Shown piece after piece: positions 1-8,234 of a DNA stretch of 64,000 bases. Below the pieces are notes generated by a model, which was not told the DNA's origin, searched no databases, and saw only the letters and a list, made by a program, of their open reading frames with translations. This stretch comes from an uncultured Lachnospiraceae bacterium (lineage in GTDB: Bacteria; Bacillota; Clostridia; Lachnospirales; Lachnospiraceae): NCBI GenBank assembly GCA_934293575.1, contig CAKQYU010000002.1, positions 1 through 64,000 on the forward strand. Reading direction: 5' to 3'. The translations under genes and the position numbers were made by a program. Each line of letters starts with the position of its first letter. The stretch's first letter is position 1.

Positions 1-252
1 GTAAAGCGTACCGGTAAAGTTTGGATTAAGATTTTCCCTGATAAGCCTTATACATCTAAGCCTATCGGTGTTCGTATGGGTAAAGGTAAAGGTAACGTTG
101 AAGGATGGGTAGCTGTAGTTAAACCAGGTCGTGTAATGTTTGAAATCGCAGGTGTTCCTGAGGAAACAGCAAAGGAAGCATTAAGACTTGCTACACACAA
201 GCTCCCTGTTAAATGTAAGATTGTTTCAAAAGCAGATTTAGAGGAGGTATAA
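1..252 (+). CDS. rplP: 50S ribosomal protein L16, C-terminal part
   Basis: The window opens inside this gene; 83 codons remain before TAA at 250-252. The translation carries the L16 hallmarks KPIGVRMGKGKG, WVAVVKPGR and a C-terminal LATHKLP segment. L16 sits at the base of the central protuberance of the large subunit near the A site and helps organise tRNA and RRF binding. It is followed three bases later by L29, as in the S10 operon of most bacteria. The N-terminal ~60 residues lie outside the window. Assignment is secure from motif and context. Confidence 0.96.
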   Translation, partial: VKRTGKVWIKIFPDKPYTSKPIGVRMGKGKGNVEGWVAVVKPGRVMFEIAGVPEETAKEALRLATHKLPVKCKIVSKADLEEV

Positions 253-255
253 GCA

Positions 256-459
256 GTGAAAACTAAGGAATATATGTCAGAGTTAAATGCTAAAACTGTT
301 GAAGAGCTGAGCGCTGAGTTAGTAGCTGCTAAAAAGGAATTATTTAATTTGAGATTCCAGAATGCTACAAATCAGTTAGAGAATACAAGCAGAATTAAAG
401 AAGTTAGAAGAAATATTGCCAGAATCCAGTCAGTTATGACGGAAAAGGCTAATGCTTAA
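256..459 (+). CDS. rpmC: 50S ribosomal protein L29
   Basis: A 67-residue helical-hairpin protein typical of L29, with the conserved LFNLRFQ and the IKEVRRNIARIQ tail. L29 lies at the peptide exit tunnel of the 50S subunit, next to L23, and contributes to the docking area for trigger factor and SRP. The start is GTG, preceded by the GAGGAGG that also encodes the end of L16, so the two genes are almost certainly translationally coupled. Standard length and position between L16 and S17. Confidence 0.97.
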   Translation: MKTKEYMSELNAKTVEELSAELVAAKKELFNLRFQNATNQLENTSRIKEVRRNIARIQSVMTEKANA

Positions 460-485
460 TTATCGAAGAAGGAGGACAATACACA

Positions 486-740
486 ATGGAAAGAAATCTA
501 AGAAAGACCCGTGTGGGACTTGTAACAAGTGATAAGATGGACAAGACAATTGTTGTTTCAATCGTAGATAATGTTAAGCATCCTCTTTACGGTAAGATTG
601 TAAAGAGAACCTATAAGTTAAAGGCTCATGATGAGAACAATGAATGTCACATCGGTGATAGAGTAAAAGTTATGGAAACAAGACCATTATCAAAGGATAA
701 GAGATGGAGACTTGTTGAAATTATCGAGAAAGCTAAATAA
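486..740 (+). CDS. rpsQ: 30S ribosomal protein S17
   Basis: An 84-residue OB-fold protein with GLVTSDKMDKT near the N-terminus and the H-PLYGK-KRTYKLKAHD block characteristic of S17. It binds the 5' domain of 16S rRNA early in assembly of the small subunit. It has a strong ribosome binding site (GAAGGAGGA) and sits between L29 and L14, the canonical order. Full length; nothing odd. Confidence 0.98.
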   Translation: MERNLRKTRVGLVTSDKMDKTIVVSIVDNVKHPLYGKIVKRTYKLKAHDENNECHIGDRVKVMETRPLSKDKRWRLVEIIEKAK

Positions 741-757
741 TTAAGGAGGCAAAGACA

Positions 758-1126
758 ATGGTTCAACAGGAAACAAGACTTAGAGTTGCTGATAATACCG
801 GAGCAAAAGAATTACTTTGCATCAGAGTATTAGGCGGTTCAACCAGAAGATATGCAAATATCGGTGATGTCATCGTTGCCTCTGTTAAAGATGCAACACC
901 AGGTGGCGTTGTAAAGAAGGGTGACGTTGTTAAGGCTGTAGTTGTTCGTACAAAGAAGGGTGCCCGTCGTAAAGATGGTTCTTATATCAAATTTGATGAG
1001 AATGCAGCAGTTATTATTAAGGACGATATGAATCCTAAGGGAACACGTATCTTTGGACCTGTAGCTAGAGAGCTCAGAGATAAGAAGTTCATGAAGATCG
1101 TTTCATTAGCACCAGAAGTTTTATAA
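758..1126 (+). CDS. rplN: 50S ribosomal protein L14
   Basis: A 122-residue protein beginning MVQQETRLRVADNTGAKE, the near-invariant start of L14, and ending in the usual RELRDKKFMKIVSLAPEVL-type tail. L14 binds 23S rRNA at the subunit interface, takes part in bridge B8 and is the contact site of silencing factor RsfS. It follows S17 by 17 bases with an AAGGAGG ribosome binding site. Full length. Confidence 0.98.
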   Translation: MVQQETRLRVADNTGAKELLCIRVLGGSTRRYANIGDVIVASVKDATPGGVVKKGDVVKAVVVRTKKGARRKDGSYIKFDENAAVIIKDDMNPKGTRIFGPVARELRDKKFMKIVSLAPEVL

Positions 1127-1138
1127 GGAGGTGTCAGG

Positions 1139-1456
1139 ATGGCAACCAGTAAGATTAAAAAAGATGACTTGGTTCAGGTTATCGCAGGAAAAGATAAAGG
1201 TGCAACTGGTAAGGTGTTATCAGTGGACACCAAGAATCATAAAGTTTTAGTTGAAGGTGTTAACATGGTTTCAAAGCATACTAAGCCAAGCATGAGCAAT
1301 CAGCAGGGTGGTATCATTGAGAAGGAAGCACCAATTGATATTTCTAACGTTATGTATGTTCACAAGGGTAAGCCGGTACGTGTAGGTTTCCAGGGTGAAA
1401 AGAAAGATAAAGTCCGTGTGGCTAAAGTTGACGGTAAGTTAGAGAAAATTGACTAA
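1139..1456 (+). CDS. rplX: 50S ribosomal protein L24
   Basis: A 105-residue protein with an N-terminal KOW motif (VQVIAGKDKGATGKVLSV) and the VEGVNMVSKHTKPS segment of L24. It is one of the two assembly-initiator proteins of the 50S subunit and binds the 5' end of 23S rRNA near the tunnel exit. Start ATG follows AAGGAGGTG by five bases. Full length, in the standard L14-L24-L5 order. Confidence 0.98.
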   Translation: MATSKIKKDDLVQVIAGKDKGATGKVLSVDTKNHKVLVEGVNMVSKHTKPSMSNQQGGIIEKEAPIDISNVMYVHKGKPVRVGFQGEKKDKVRVAKVDGKLEKID

Positions 1457-1478
1457 TTAAGGAAGGAGGCCACAAAAG

Positions 1479-2018
1479 TTGAGTAGATTAAAAGAGCAAT
1501 ACAATAGCGAAATTAAGGACGCTATGGTAAAGAAGTTCGGATATAAGAATGTTATGGAAATTCCTAAGCTTGAGAAAATCGTTATCAATATGGGTGTTGG
1601 TGAAGCTAAGGAAAACAAGAAACTTTTAGATACAGCAATTGCTGATCTTGAGACTATTACAGGACAGAAGGCTGTTGTTACAACCGCTAAGAAATCCATC
1701 GCTAACTTCAAGTTACGTGAGGGTATGCCAATCGGATGTAAGGTTACCTTAAGAGGTGAGAGAATGTATGAGTTCGCTGATCGTTTGATCAACCTTGCAT
1801 TGCCACGAGTTCGTGACTTTAGAGGTATCAATCCAAACGCATTTGATGGAAGAGGTAACTATGCATTAGGTATCAAGGAGCAGTTAATTTTCCCTGAAAT
1901 CGAGTATGATAAGGTAGATAAAGTAAGAGGTATGGACATTATTTTTGTTACAACCGCTAAGACTGATGAGGAAGCTCGTGAGTTATTAACTTTATTCGGA
2001 ATGCCATTTAAGAAATAA
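1479..2018 (+). CDS. rplE: 50S ribosomal protein L5
   Basis: A 179-residue L5 with the diagnostic IVINMGVGEAKENKK block, the ITGQKAVVTTAKKSIANFK block and the C-terminal FPEIEYDKVDKVRGMDIIFVTTA. L5 carries 5S rRNA into the central protuberance and contacts P-site tRNA. The start is TTG, placed by the strong GGAAGGAGG eleven bases upstream and by length. It is followed by the zinc-type S14. Confidence 0.97.
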   Translation: MSRLKEQYNSEIKDAMVKKFGYKNVMEIPKLEKIVINMGVGEAKENKKLLDTAIADLETITGQKAVVTTAKKSIANFKLREGMPIGCKVTLRGERMYEFADRLINLALPRVRDFRGINPNAFDGRGNYALGIKEQLIFPEIEYDKVDKVRGMDIIFVTTAKTDEEARELLTLFGMPFKK

Positions 2019-2032
2019 TAGGAGGAAGATTC

Positions 2033-2218
2033 ATGGCTAAGAAATCTATGAAAGTAAAACAGCAGCGTAAGCAGAAGTTCTCTACTAGAGAATACACTCG
2101 TTGTAGAGTTTGTGGACGTCCACACTCAGTTTTAAGAAAATACGGAATTTGCAGAATCTGCTTCCGTGAATTAGCATATAAAGGTGAAATTCCAGGCGTA
2201 AAGAAAGCAAGCTGGTAA
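2033..2218 (+). CDS. rpsN: 30S ribosomal protein S14, zinc-binding type
   Basis: A 61-residue S14 of the short type Z. It keeps a zinc site with CRVCGRPH and CRICFREL (two CxxC pairs) and the usual KKASW terminus. S14 is needed late in assembly of the head of the small subunit. Some Firmicutes also carry a zinc-independent paralogue used under zinc starvation; none is visible in this window. Start ATG follows TAGGAGGAAGATTC. Canonical position between L5 and S8. Confidence 0.97.
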   Translation: MAKKSMKVKQQRKQKFSTREYTRCRVCGRPHSVLRKYGICRICFRELAYKGEIPGVKKASW

Positions 2219-2236
2219 GATTTTTGAAGGAGGTAA

Positions 2237-2638
2237 ATGACAATGACAGATCCAATCGCAGATATGCTTACAAGAATTCGTAATGCGAATACTGCTAAAC
2301 ATGATACAGTTGATGTTCCTGCTTCAAAGATGAAGGAAGCAATTGCTAACATTCTTTTGGAAGAGGGATATGTTAAGGCTGTTGAGTTAGTAGAAGACGG
2401 TAAGTTCAAAACGATTCATATTACATTAAAGTATGGTAAAGACAAAAACGAGAAGGTTATCACTGGTATTAAGAGAATCTCTACACCGGGACTTCGCGTA
2501 TATGCAGGTAAGGATGAGCTTCCTAAGGTATTAGGTGGTTTAGGTACTGCAATTATTTCCACAAACAAAGGTGTGTTAACTGACAAGCAGGCTCGTGAAG
2601 CTCAGGTTGGTGGCGAAGTATTAGCTTTTGTTTGGTAG
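2237..2638 (+). CDS. rpsH: 30S ribosomal protein S8
   Basis: A 133-residue S8 with DPIADMLTRIRNAN at the N-terminus and the C-terminal GVLTDKQAREAQVGGEVLAFVW. S8 binds helix 21 of 16S rRNA and in many bacteria represses the spc operon. Two in-frame ATGs compete: 2237, only three bases after AAGGAGG, and 2243 (nine bases after it), which is better spaced. Homologues are annotated both ways, so the first two residues are uncertain. It is followed by an unusual 341-base gap before L6. Confidence 0.96.
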   Translation: MTMTDPIADMLTRIRNANTAKHDTVDVPASKMKEAIANILLEEGYVKAVELVEDGKFKTIHITLKYGKDKNEKVITGIKRISTPGLRVYAGKDELPKVLGGLGTAIISTNKGVLTDKQAREAQVGGEVLAFVW

Positions 2639-2979
2639 GCATTGAACACTTATTGAAAACGAGTAAAACGAAGTTTGAAATTAGTGTGAAAGCCCATCCC
2701 GACACTTAGCAAGAACGAGTGAAGCGAAGTTCGAGTGCTAGTGGAGTGGATGTTGTATCGGCTAAAACATGTGAAAAGAAGCGAGTTTAGTAGTCGACTA
2801 GGCAGCCATTTAAAATCTCCCTTAGCAAGAACGAGCAAAGCGAAGTTCGAGTGCTAGTGGAGTGGATGTTGTATCGGCTAAAACATGTGAAGCGAAACGA
2901 GGTTAGTAGTCGATAAACAAAGAACATTAAAAGAAATTATAACCCCCTTGAGGGGCATAGAATATAAGGAGGTAACGGC
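2639..2979 (+). repeat. spacer between rpsH and rplF with a ~94 bp imperfect tandem repeat
   Basis: This gap interrupts an otherwise tightly packed operon and holds no credible gene. Two copies of a ~94 bp unit lie at 2705-2798 and 2821-2914 (period 116). Both run from CTTAGCAAGAACGAG through GCTAGTGGAGTGGATGTT and ATCGGCTAAAACATGTGA to TTAGTAGTCGA. A shorter, degenerate third copy (AACGAGTAAAACGAAGTTTG) lies around 2656-2690. The units contain small self-complementary pieces such as CGAAGTTCG. A short CCCC/GGGG hairpin follows at 2943-2955, just before the rplF ribosome binding site. It probably belongs to a dispersed repeat family, but that is inference. Confidence 0.85.
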
Positions 2980-3519
2980 ATGTCACGTATCGGAAGAATG
3001 CCTATCGCTGTACCGGCAGGAGTAACTGTTGATATTGCAGAAAATAATCAGGTGACTGTAAAAGGACCTAAGGGTACACTTTCAAGAGTATTGCCTGCAG
3101 AAATGGACATTAAGCTTGAAGATGGTCAGGTTGTTGTTACAAGACCAAATGATTTAAAGAAGATGAAATCTTTACACGGTCTTACAAGAACATTAATCCA
3201 TAACATGGTAGTTGGTGTAACCGAAGGTTATACAAAAGTTTTGGAAGTAAATGGTGTTGGTTACAGAGCACAGAAGCAGGGTAAGAAGTTAGTACTTAGT
3301 TTGGGATACTCTCACCCGGTTGAGATGGAAGATCCGGAAGGATTGGAATCAAAGGTTGATGGTAATACAATTACTATTTCAGGTATCGATAAAGAAAAAG
3401 TTGGCCAATATGCAGCTGAAATCAGAGAAAAGAGAGCACCGGAGCCATATAAGGGCAAAGGTATCAAGTATGCTGATGAAGTTATCAGACGTAAAGTTGG
3501 TAAGACTGGTAAGAAATAA
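2980..3519 (+). CDS. rplF: 50S ribosomal protein L6
   Basis: A 179-residue L6 beginning MSRIGRMPIAVPAGV, with two L6 domains and the GYTKVLEVNGVGYRA and EKVGQYAAEIREKRAPEPYKGKGI signatures, the second being the conserved rRNA-binding segment. L6 stands near the sarcin-ricin loop and the factor-binding region. It has a clear AAGGAGG site eight bases before ATG. Full length. The gene is separated from rpsH by a repeat-bearing spacer, so its expression could depend on read-through of that element. Confidence 0.98.
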   Translation: MSRIGRMPIAVPAGVTVDIAENNQVTVKGPKGTLSRVLPAEMDIKLEDGQVVVTRPNDLKKMKSLHGLTRTLIHNMVVGVTEGYTKVLEVNGVGYRAQKQGKKLVLSLGYSHPVEMEDPEGLESKVDGNTITISGIDKEKVGQYAAEIREKRAPEPYKGKGIKYADEVIRRKVGKTGKK

Positions 3520-3537
3520 TTAAAGGAGTGAGATAGG

Positions 3538-3906
3538 ATGATTAATAAAGAGTCAAGAAATAAGGTTCGTGCTAAGAAGCACTTAAGAATCCGTAACCGC
3601 TTTAGTGGTACTGCTGAAAGACCACGTTTAGCTGTATTTAGAAGTAATAATCATATGTACGCTCAAATTATTGATGATACAGTTGGTAAGACTTTAGTGT
3701 CAGCTTCAACAGTACAGAAGGAAGTAAAAGCAGAAATCGAAAAGACAAATGATACCGATGCAGCAGCTTATGTAGGTAAGGTAATTGCTGAAAGAGCTTT
3801 AGAAGCAGGTATCAAGACAGTTGTTTTCGATAGAGGCGGATTTATATATCAGGGTAAAGTTAAGGCATTGGCAGAGGCAGCAAGAGAAGCTGGTCTTGAA
3901 TTCTAA
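3538..3906 (+). CDS. rplR: 50S ribosomal protein L18
   Basis: A 122-residue L18 with the RIRNRFSGTAERPRLAVFRSN block and the C-terminal VVFDRGGFIYQGKVKALAEAAREAGLEF. L18 binds 5S rRNA together with L5 and L25 in the central protuberance. It follows L6 by 18 bases with an AAAGGAGTGAG ribosome binding site. Full length, canonical position. Confidence 0.98.
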   Translation: MINKESRNKVRAKKHLRIRNRFSGTAERPRLAVFRSNNHMYAQIIDDTVGKTLVSASTVQKEVKAEIEKTNDTDAAAYVGKVIAERALEAGIKTVVFDRGGFIYQGKVKALAEAAREAGLEF

Positions 3907-3923
3907 TAAGGAGGAAACAATAT

Positions 3924-4433
3924 ATGAAGCATACAATTATTGATGCTAGTCAGTTAGAATTAGAAGAAAAAGTTGTAAACATTAAGCGTGTAACCAAAGT
4001 TGTTAAAGGTGGACGTAATATGAGATTTGCTGCTCTTGTAGTTGTAGGTGACAAGAATGGACATGTAGGCGCCGGTATTGGAAAGGCAGCTGAAATTCCA
4101 GAGGCAATTCGTAAAGGTAAAGAAGATGCAATTAAGAGCTTGATTGAAGTTCCGATTAATGATAACGGTAGTATTCCACATGATTGGACAGGTACATTTG
4201 GTAGTGCATCTGTACTTTTAAAGGCATCTCCAGAAGGTACCGGTATTATCGCTGGTGGTCCGGCTCGTTCAGTTCTTGAGCTTGCAGGATTCAGAAATAT
4301 CCGTACTAAGTCTTTAGGTTCAAATAATAAGCAAAACGTAGTTTTGGCTACATTGAATGGTCTTGCAAACTTAAAGACTCCTGAGCAGGTAGCTAAGCTT
4401 CGCGGTAAGAGCGTAGAAGAGATCTTAGGTTAA
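3924..4433 (+). CDS. rpsE: 30S ribosomal protein S5
   Basis: A 169-residue S5 with the N-terminal double-stranded RNA-binding-like domain (KVVNIKRVTKVVKGGRNM, then GHVGAGIGKAAEIPEAIRK) and the C-terminal GTGIIAGGPARSVLELAG motif. S5 works in decoding accuracy with S4 and S12 and lines the mRNA entry channel. The ribosome binding site AAGGAGG overlaps the end of L18, suggesting coupling. Full length. Confidence 0.98.
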   Translation: MKHTIIDASQLELEEKVVNIKRVTKVVKGGRNMRFAALVVVGDKNGHVGAGIGKAAEIPEAIRKGKEDAIKSLIEVPINDNGSIPHDWTGTFGSASVLLKASPEGTGIIAGGPARSVLELAGFRNIRTKSLGSNNKQNVVLATLNGLANLKTPEQVAKLRGKSVEEILG

Positions 4434-4446
4434 GGAGGATTTAACA

Positions 4447-4629
4447 ATGGCAGATAAGGTAAAAGTTACTTTAGTAAAGTCTCCTATTGGAGCAATTCCA
4501 AAGCATAGAAGAACAGTTGAAGCATTGGGTCTTAAGAAGGTAAACAAGTCAGTTGAACTTCCAAACAATGCAGCAACTCAGGGTATGGTTCAGCAGGTTA
4601 GACATTTAGTAAAAGTAGAAGAGATTTAA
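4447..4629 (+). CDS. rpmD: 50S ribosomal protein L30
   Basis: A 60-residue L30 (KVTLVKSPIGAIPKHRRTVEALGLKKVNKSVE), the small ferredoxin-like-fold protein of the 50S subunit that contacts 5S rRNA and 23S domain II. It starts 14 bases after S5 with TAAGGAGG. The length is typical of the short bacterial form, which some bacteria lack. Confidence 0.97.
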   Translation: MADKVKVTLVKSPIGAIPKHRRTVEALGLKKVNKSVELPNNAATQGMVQQVRHLVKVEEI

Positions 4630-4655
4630 TAATTTGAAATAAGGAGGTGCGCGAA

Positions 4656-5096
4656 ATGAATTTATCTACATTAAAGCCAGCAGATGGTTCTAAGCAGAGT
4701 GATAACTTCAGAAGAGGTCGTGGCCATGGTTCAGGAAATGGTAAGACTGCAGGTAAGGGACATAAGGGTCAGAAAGCTCGTTCAGGAGCAACTAGACCAG
4801 GTTTCGAAGGTGGTCAGATGCCATTATACAGAAGACTTCCAAAGCGTGGATTTACATGTCCAAGCTCAAAGGAAATCATTGCTATCAACGTTGACAGATT
4901 AAACATTTTTGAAGATGGTACTGAGGTTACTGTTGATACATTAATTGGATCAGGTATTGTAAGCAACCCTAAGGATGGCGTTAAGATCTTAGGAAATGGT
5001 GAGTTAACTAAGAAGCTTACTGTTAAGGTTAACGCTTTCAGTGCTTCTGCAGTTGAAAAAATTGAGGCGCTTGGTGGAAAAGCAGAGGTGATGTAA
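4656..5096 (+). CDS. rplO: 50S ribosomal protein L15
   Basis: A 146-residue L15 with the glycine- and basic-rich N-terminal extension (RRGRGHGSGNGKTAGKGHKG) that threads into 23S rRNA, followed by GGQMPLYRRLPKRGF. The ATG at 4656 is chosen over an upstream in-frame GTG at 4647, because that GTG lies inside the AAGGAGG ribosome binding site and would add three residues foreign to the family. L15 is a late-assembly protein of the 50S subunit. It precedes secY by three bases. Confidence 0.97.
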   Translation: MNLSTLKPADGSKQSDNFRRGRGHGSGNGKTAGKGHKGQKARSGATRPGFEGGQMPLYRRLPKRGFTCPSSKEIIAINVDRLNIFEDGTEVTVDTLIGSGIVSNPKDGVKILGNGELTKKLTVKVNAFSASAVEKIEALGGKAEVM

Positions 5097-5099
5097 TCT

Positions 5100-6413
5100 A
5101 TGTTCAAAACCTTAATGAATGCGTTGAAGATTGAGCAATTAAGGAAACGAATGATATACACATTTTGGATAGTCGTAATTGTACGTTTAGGATGTCAGCT
5201 TCCGATTCCGGGAGTTGATGTCGTAGCGATACAGGAATATTTAAAAAATGTTGTTGGTGATTCATTCAATTTCATTAATTCATTTACCGGTGGATCATTT
5301 TTATCCATGTCAGTATTTGCATTAAGTGTAACACCATACATCACGGCATCTATTATCATGCAGCTTTTAACAATTGCCATTCCTGCGCTTGAAGAAATGC
5401 AGCGTGATGGAGAAGATGGCAAGAAAAAAATGAATAAGATTACAAGATATGTATCTGTTGCGTTGGCTATCATTGAAAGTGCAGGTCTTACGCTTGGATT
5501 TTACAGAGAGGGATTGCTTCGGGGAGCAGATTTTATTACCCTTTGTACAATTATCATCGCATTAACAGCAGGAAGCTGTATTGTTATGTGGTTAGGTGAG
5601 CGTATATCAGATAATGGTATTGGAAACGGTATTTCAATTATCCTGTTAATTAATATCGTATCACGTATGCCTTCTGATTTTGCAAATCTTTATGAGCAGT
5701 TTGTCAAGGGAAAAGATGTAATCCATGGAGTGGTTGCAGCAGTTATCATTCTTGCAATTGTGATTGGAACAACGGTACTTGTTATATTGTTACAGGATGC
5801 TGAAAGAAGAATTCCGGTACAATATTCAAAGAAGGTTCAGGGAAGAAAGACCTATGGTGGTCAGTCAAGCTATATTCCGTTAAAGGTTAATACAGCTGGT
5901 GTTATCCCGATTATCTTTGCTTCTTCTTTGATGCAGATTCCGACACTTGTTGTTAATTTATTTAACATTAAGGCAGGAACAACCGCACAGAAGATTATGC
6001 AGGGATTGTATTCAAATTATTGGTTTAACAGAGATTATCCTTGGGCATCCGTTGGTTTGATTCTTTATATTGTGTTAAATATTATTTTTGCATATTTTTA
6101 TACTTCAATCACATTTAATCCGATGGAAGTATCAAACAATATGAAGAAGAGTGGCGGCTTTATTCCGGGTATTCGTCCGGGAAAACCAACACAGGAATAT
6201 TTGAATAAGATTTTGAACTACATCGTTTTGATTGGTGTAATCGGATTATTAATTGTAGCATTAATTCCAATTTTCTTTAACGGAATGTTTGGTGCAAGCG
6301 TATCCTTTGGTGGTACTTCATTAATCATTATCGTTGGTGTTATTTTGGAAACAATGAAACAGTTAGAGTCACAGATGCTGGTTCGAAACTATTCGGGATT
6401 TTTGAATAACTAG
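5100..6413 (+). CDS. secY: protein translocase subunit SecY
   Basis: A 437-residue SecY, the ten-helix channel of the general secretion pathway, acting in the membrane with SecE and SecG. Visible signatures are the N-terminal LRKRMIYTFWIVVIVRLGCQ helix, the GGSFLSMSVFALSVTPYITASIIMQLL plug/TM2 region (given as key residues GGSFL...ITASI), the EAERR-like ERRIPVQY loop and FNPMEVSNNMKKSGGFIPGIRPG, the cytosolic loop contacting SecA and the ribosome. It lies three bases after L15 in the usual spc position. Full length; no signal of decay. Confidence 0.98.
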   Translation: MFKTLMNALKIEQLRKRMIYTFWIVVIVRLGCQLPIPGVDVVAIQEYLKNVVGDSFNFINSFTGGSFLSMSVFALSVTPYITASIIMQLLTIAIPALEEMQRDGEDGKKKMNKITRYVSVALAIIESAGLTLGFYREGLLRGADFITLCTIIIALTAGSCIVMWLGERISDNGIGNGISIILLINIVSRMPSDFANLYEQFVKGKDVIHGVVAAVIILAIVIGTTVLVILLQDAERRIPVQYSKKVQGRKTYGGQSSYIPLKVNTAGVIPIIFASSLMQIPTLVVNLFNIKAGTTAQKIMQGLYSNYWFNRDYPWASVGLILYIVLNIIFAYFYTSITFNPMEVSNNMKKSGGFIPGIRPGKPTQEYLNKILNYIVLIGVIGLLIVALIPIFFNGMFGASVSFGGTSLIIIVGVILETMKQLESQMLVRNYSGFLNN

Positions 6414-6442
6414 TAATATGAAATTGTTCATTAATATACAAA

Positions 6443-6480
6443 AAACCGTAGGGATATAGGGTTCTATTTCTCTACGGTTT
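6443..6480 (+). terminator. hairpin between secY and adk
   Basis: AAACCGTAGGG (6443-6453) pairs with CTCTACGGTTT (6470-6480) with one mismatch, giving an 11-bp stem and a 16-base loop. Only three Ts follow, so it is a weak terminator or an attenuation/processing hairpin. It sits 27 bases before the adk start, so it may set the ratio between ribosomal genes and adk-map. Confidence 0.55.
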
Positions 6481-6507
6481 AAGTAGTTATAATAGGAGAA
6501 AAGGGTT

Positions 6508-7152
6508 ATGAAAATTATTATGTTAGGAGCTCCTGGTGCCGGAAAAGGTACACAGGCCAAAATGATTGCAGCAAAATACAACATTCCGCATATTTCGACA
6601 GGTGATATTTTTCGTGCAAATATCAAGAATGGAACAGAGCTTGGTGCTAAGGCAAAAGAATATATGGATAAGGGACTTTTGGTACCGGATGAACTGGTTG
6701 TTGATTTGGTAATCGATCGTTTCAAAGAGCCGGATTGTGCAAACGGATATGTATTGGACGGTTTCCCAAGAACGATTCCACAGGCAGAAGCATTGGATAA
6801 AGCATTGGCTGCAATTGGAGAGAGCATTGATTATGCAATCAATGTAGAAGTTCCGGATGATAACATTATCAACCGTATGGGCGGAAGACGTGCATGTGTT
6901 GGTTGTGGAGCAACTTATCACATTGTATACAGCCCAACAAAGGTAGAAGGTAAGTGTGATACTTGTGGAGCAGATTTGATTATTCGTGATGATGATAAGC
7001 CGGAAACAGTAAAGAATCGTTTGGAAGTTTATCATGAGCAGACTCAGCCGTTGATTGATTATTACAATGGAAAGGGTATTGTTCGTGAGGTAGACGGTAC
7101 TGTAGATATGAAGGATGTATTTGCAGCAATCGTTAATATTTTAGGTGAGTAA
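6508..7152 (+). CDS. adk: adenylate kinase
   Basis: A 214-residue adenylate kinase that interconverts ATP + AMP and 2 ADP in the cytosol. The P-loop GAPGAGKGTQ is at residues 7-16, the DGFPRT nucleotide-monophosphate signature near residue 84, and the LID carries a structural zinc site (CVGCGATYH ... CDTCGA), the Gram-positive long form. ATG follows AGGAGAAAAGGGTT. It ends two bases before map, so the pair is probably co-translated. Full length. Confidence 0.98.
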   Translation: MKIIMLGAPGAGKGTQAKMIAAKYNIPHISTGDIFRANIKNGTELGAKAKEYMDKGLLVPDELVVDLVIDRFKEPDCANGYVLDGFPRTIPQAEALDKALAAIGESIDYAINVEVPDDNIINRMGGRRACVGCGATYHIVYSPTKVEGKCDTCGADLIIRDDDKPETVKNRLEVYHEQTQPLIDYYNGKGIVREVDGTVDMKDVFAAIVNILGE

Positions 7153-7154
7153 TT

Positions 7155-7922
7155 ATGGCAATTTCAATTAAGTCAAAAGCAGAAATTGAATTGATGCGTG
7201 AGGCGGGAAGAATTCTCGCCCTTACGCATAATGAATTGGCAAAGCAGGTAAAACCGGGAATGTCAACATTGGAGGTTGACCGGATTGGAGAGGAAATCAT
7301 AAGAAGTTACGGTTGTATTCCTTCCTTCTTGAATTATAACGGATATCCGGCATCGATTTGTGTTTCGATTAATGAAGAGGTGGTACATGGAATCCCATGT
7401 AAAGAAAAGATTATTCAGGAAGATGATATTGTAAGTCTGGATGCAGGTGTTATTTATAAAGGCTTTCATTCGGATGCGGCAAGAACATTAATTATGCCGG
7501 GTGCATCAGAGGAAGTACGCAAGTTGGTGCAGGTTACGAAGGAATCTTTTTTTGTAGGGATAAAACAGGCAGTTGCAGGCAATCATGTAAAGGATATCGG
7601 AAAAGCAATTCAGGAATATGTAGAAGGCTTTGGATATTCCGTTGTAAGAGATTTGATTGGACATGGTGTCGGTGCAAATCTGCATGAGGATCCGGAGGTG
7701 CCGAATTATGCGACCTTAAGAAGAGGGGCAAAGTTAAAACCGGGAATGACAATTGCTGTGGAGCCAATGATAAATTTGGGTGTATATGATGTCTACTGGG
7801 AATCAGATGATTGGACAGTCGTAACAGAGGATGGAATGCCTTCTGCTCATTACGAAAATACAATTTTGATCACAGAGGGTGAGCCGGAAATTTTATCAAC
7901 AGCACCGGGCATTGACTTGTAG
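7155..7922 (+). CDS. map: type I methionine aminopeptidase
   Basis: A 255-residue MetAP that removes the initiator methionine from nascent proteins. The five metal ligands of the pita-bread fold are present: D96 (SLDAG), D107 (HSDAAR), H170 (GHGVG), E203 (VEPM) and E234 (HYENT). Substrate-pocket residues around H78 (VVHGIP) are also in place. It starts two bases after adk. In many relatives a small KOW-domain protein lies between map and infA; here there are only 61 bases and no such gene. Confidence 0.97.
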   Translation: MAISIKSKAEIELMREAGRILALTHNELAKQVKPGMSTLEVDRIGEEIIRSYGCIPSFLNYNGYPASICVSINEEVVHGIPCKEKIIQEDDIVSLDAGVIYKGFHSDAARTLIMPGASEEVRKLVQVTKESFFVGIKQAVAGNHVKDIGKAIQEYVEGFGYSVVRDLIGHGVGANLHEDPEVPNYATLRRGAKLKPGMTIAVEPMINLGVYDVYWESDDWTVVTEDGMPSAHYENTILITEGEPEILSTAPGIDL

Positions 7923-7983
7923 GTGTATTCATATAGATAAATAAAATAATGAAAAGTCATTTATATAACAGGAGGATTTATAT

Positions 7984-8202
7984 ATGTCTAAAGCAGATGT
8001 AATTGAAATTGAAGGAACAGTAATTGAAAAGCTTCCAAATGCAATGTTTCGTGTAGAGTTGGAGAACGGACATGAAGTTTTGGCACATATCAGTGGAAAG
8101 CTCAGAATGAATTATATTAAAATTTTGCCGGGTGATAAGGTAACATTAGAGCTTTCACCTTATGATTTAACAAAGGGCAGAATTAAATGGAGAGAAAAAT
8201 AA
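7984..8202 (+). CDS. infA: translation initiation factor IF-1
   Basis: A 72-residue OB-fold protein, the exact usual length, with EGTVIEKLPNAMFRVELENGH and the C-terminal SPYDLTKGRIKWREK. IF-1 occupies the 30S A site during initiation and stimulates IF-2 and IF-3. AGGAGGATTTATAT precedes the ATG. It is followed by a 180-base spacer with its own promoter and a perfect hairpin before rpmJ. Confidence 0.98.
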   Translation: MSKADVIEIEGTVIEKLPNAMFRVELENGHEVLAHISGKLRMNYIKILPGDKVTLELSPYDLTKGRIKWREK

Positions 8203-8234
8203 GAGAAATTTTTCCAGAAAAATTGAAAAACTGC

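Noticed and set aside
2650..2838. Minus-strand 62-codon frame in the rpsH-rplF spacer
   Set aside because: It runs through repeated DNA units and has no translation signal; the repeats explain the open frame.
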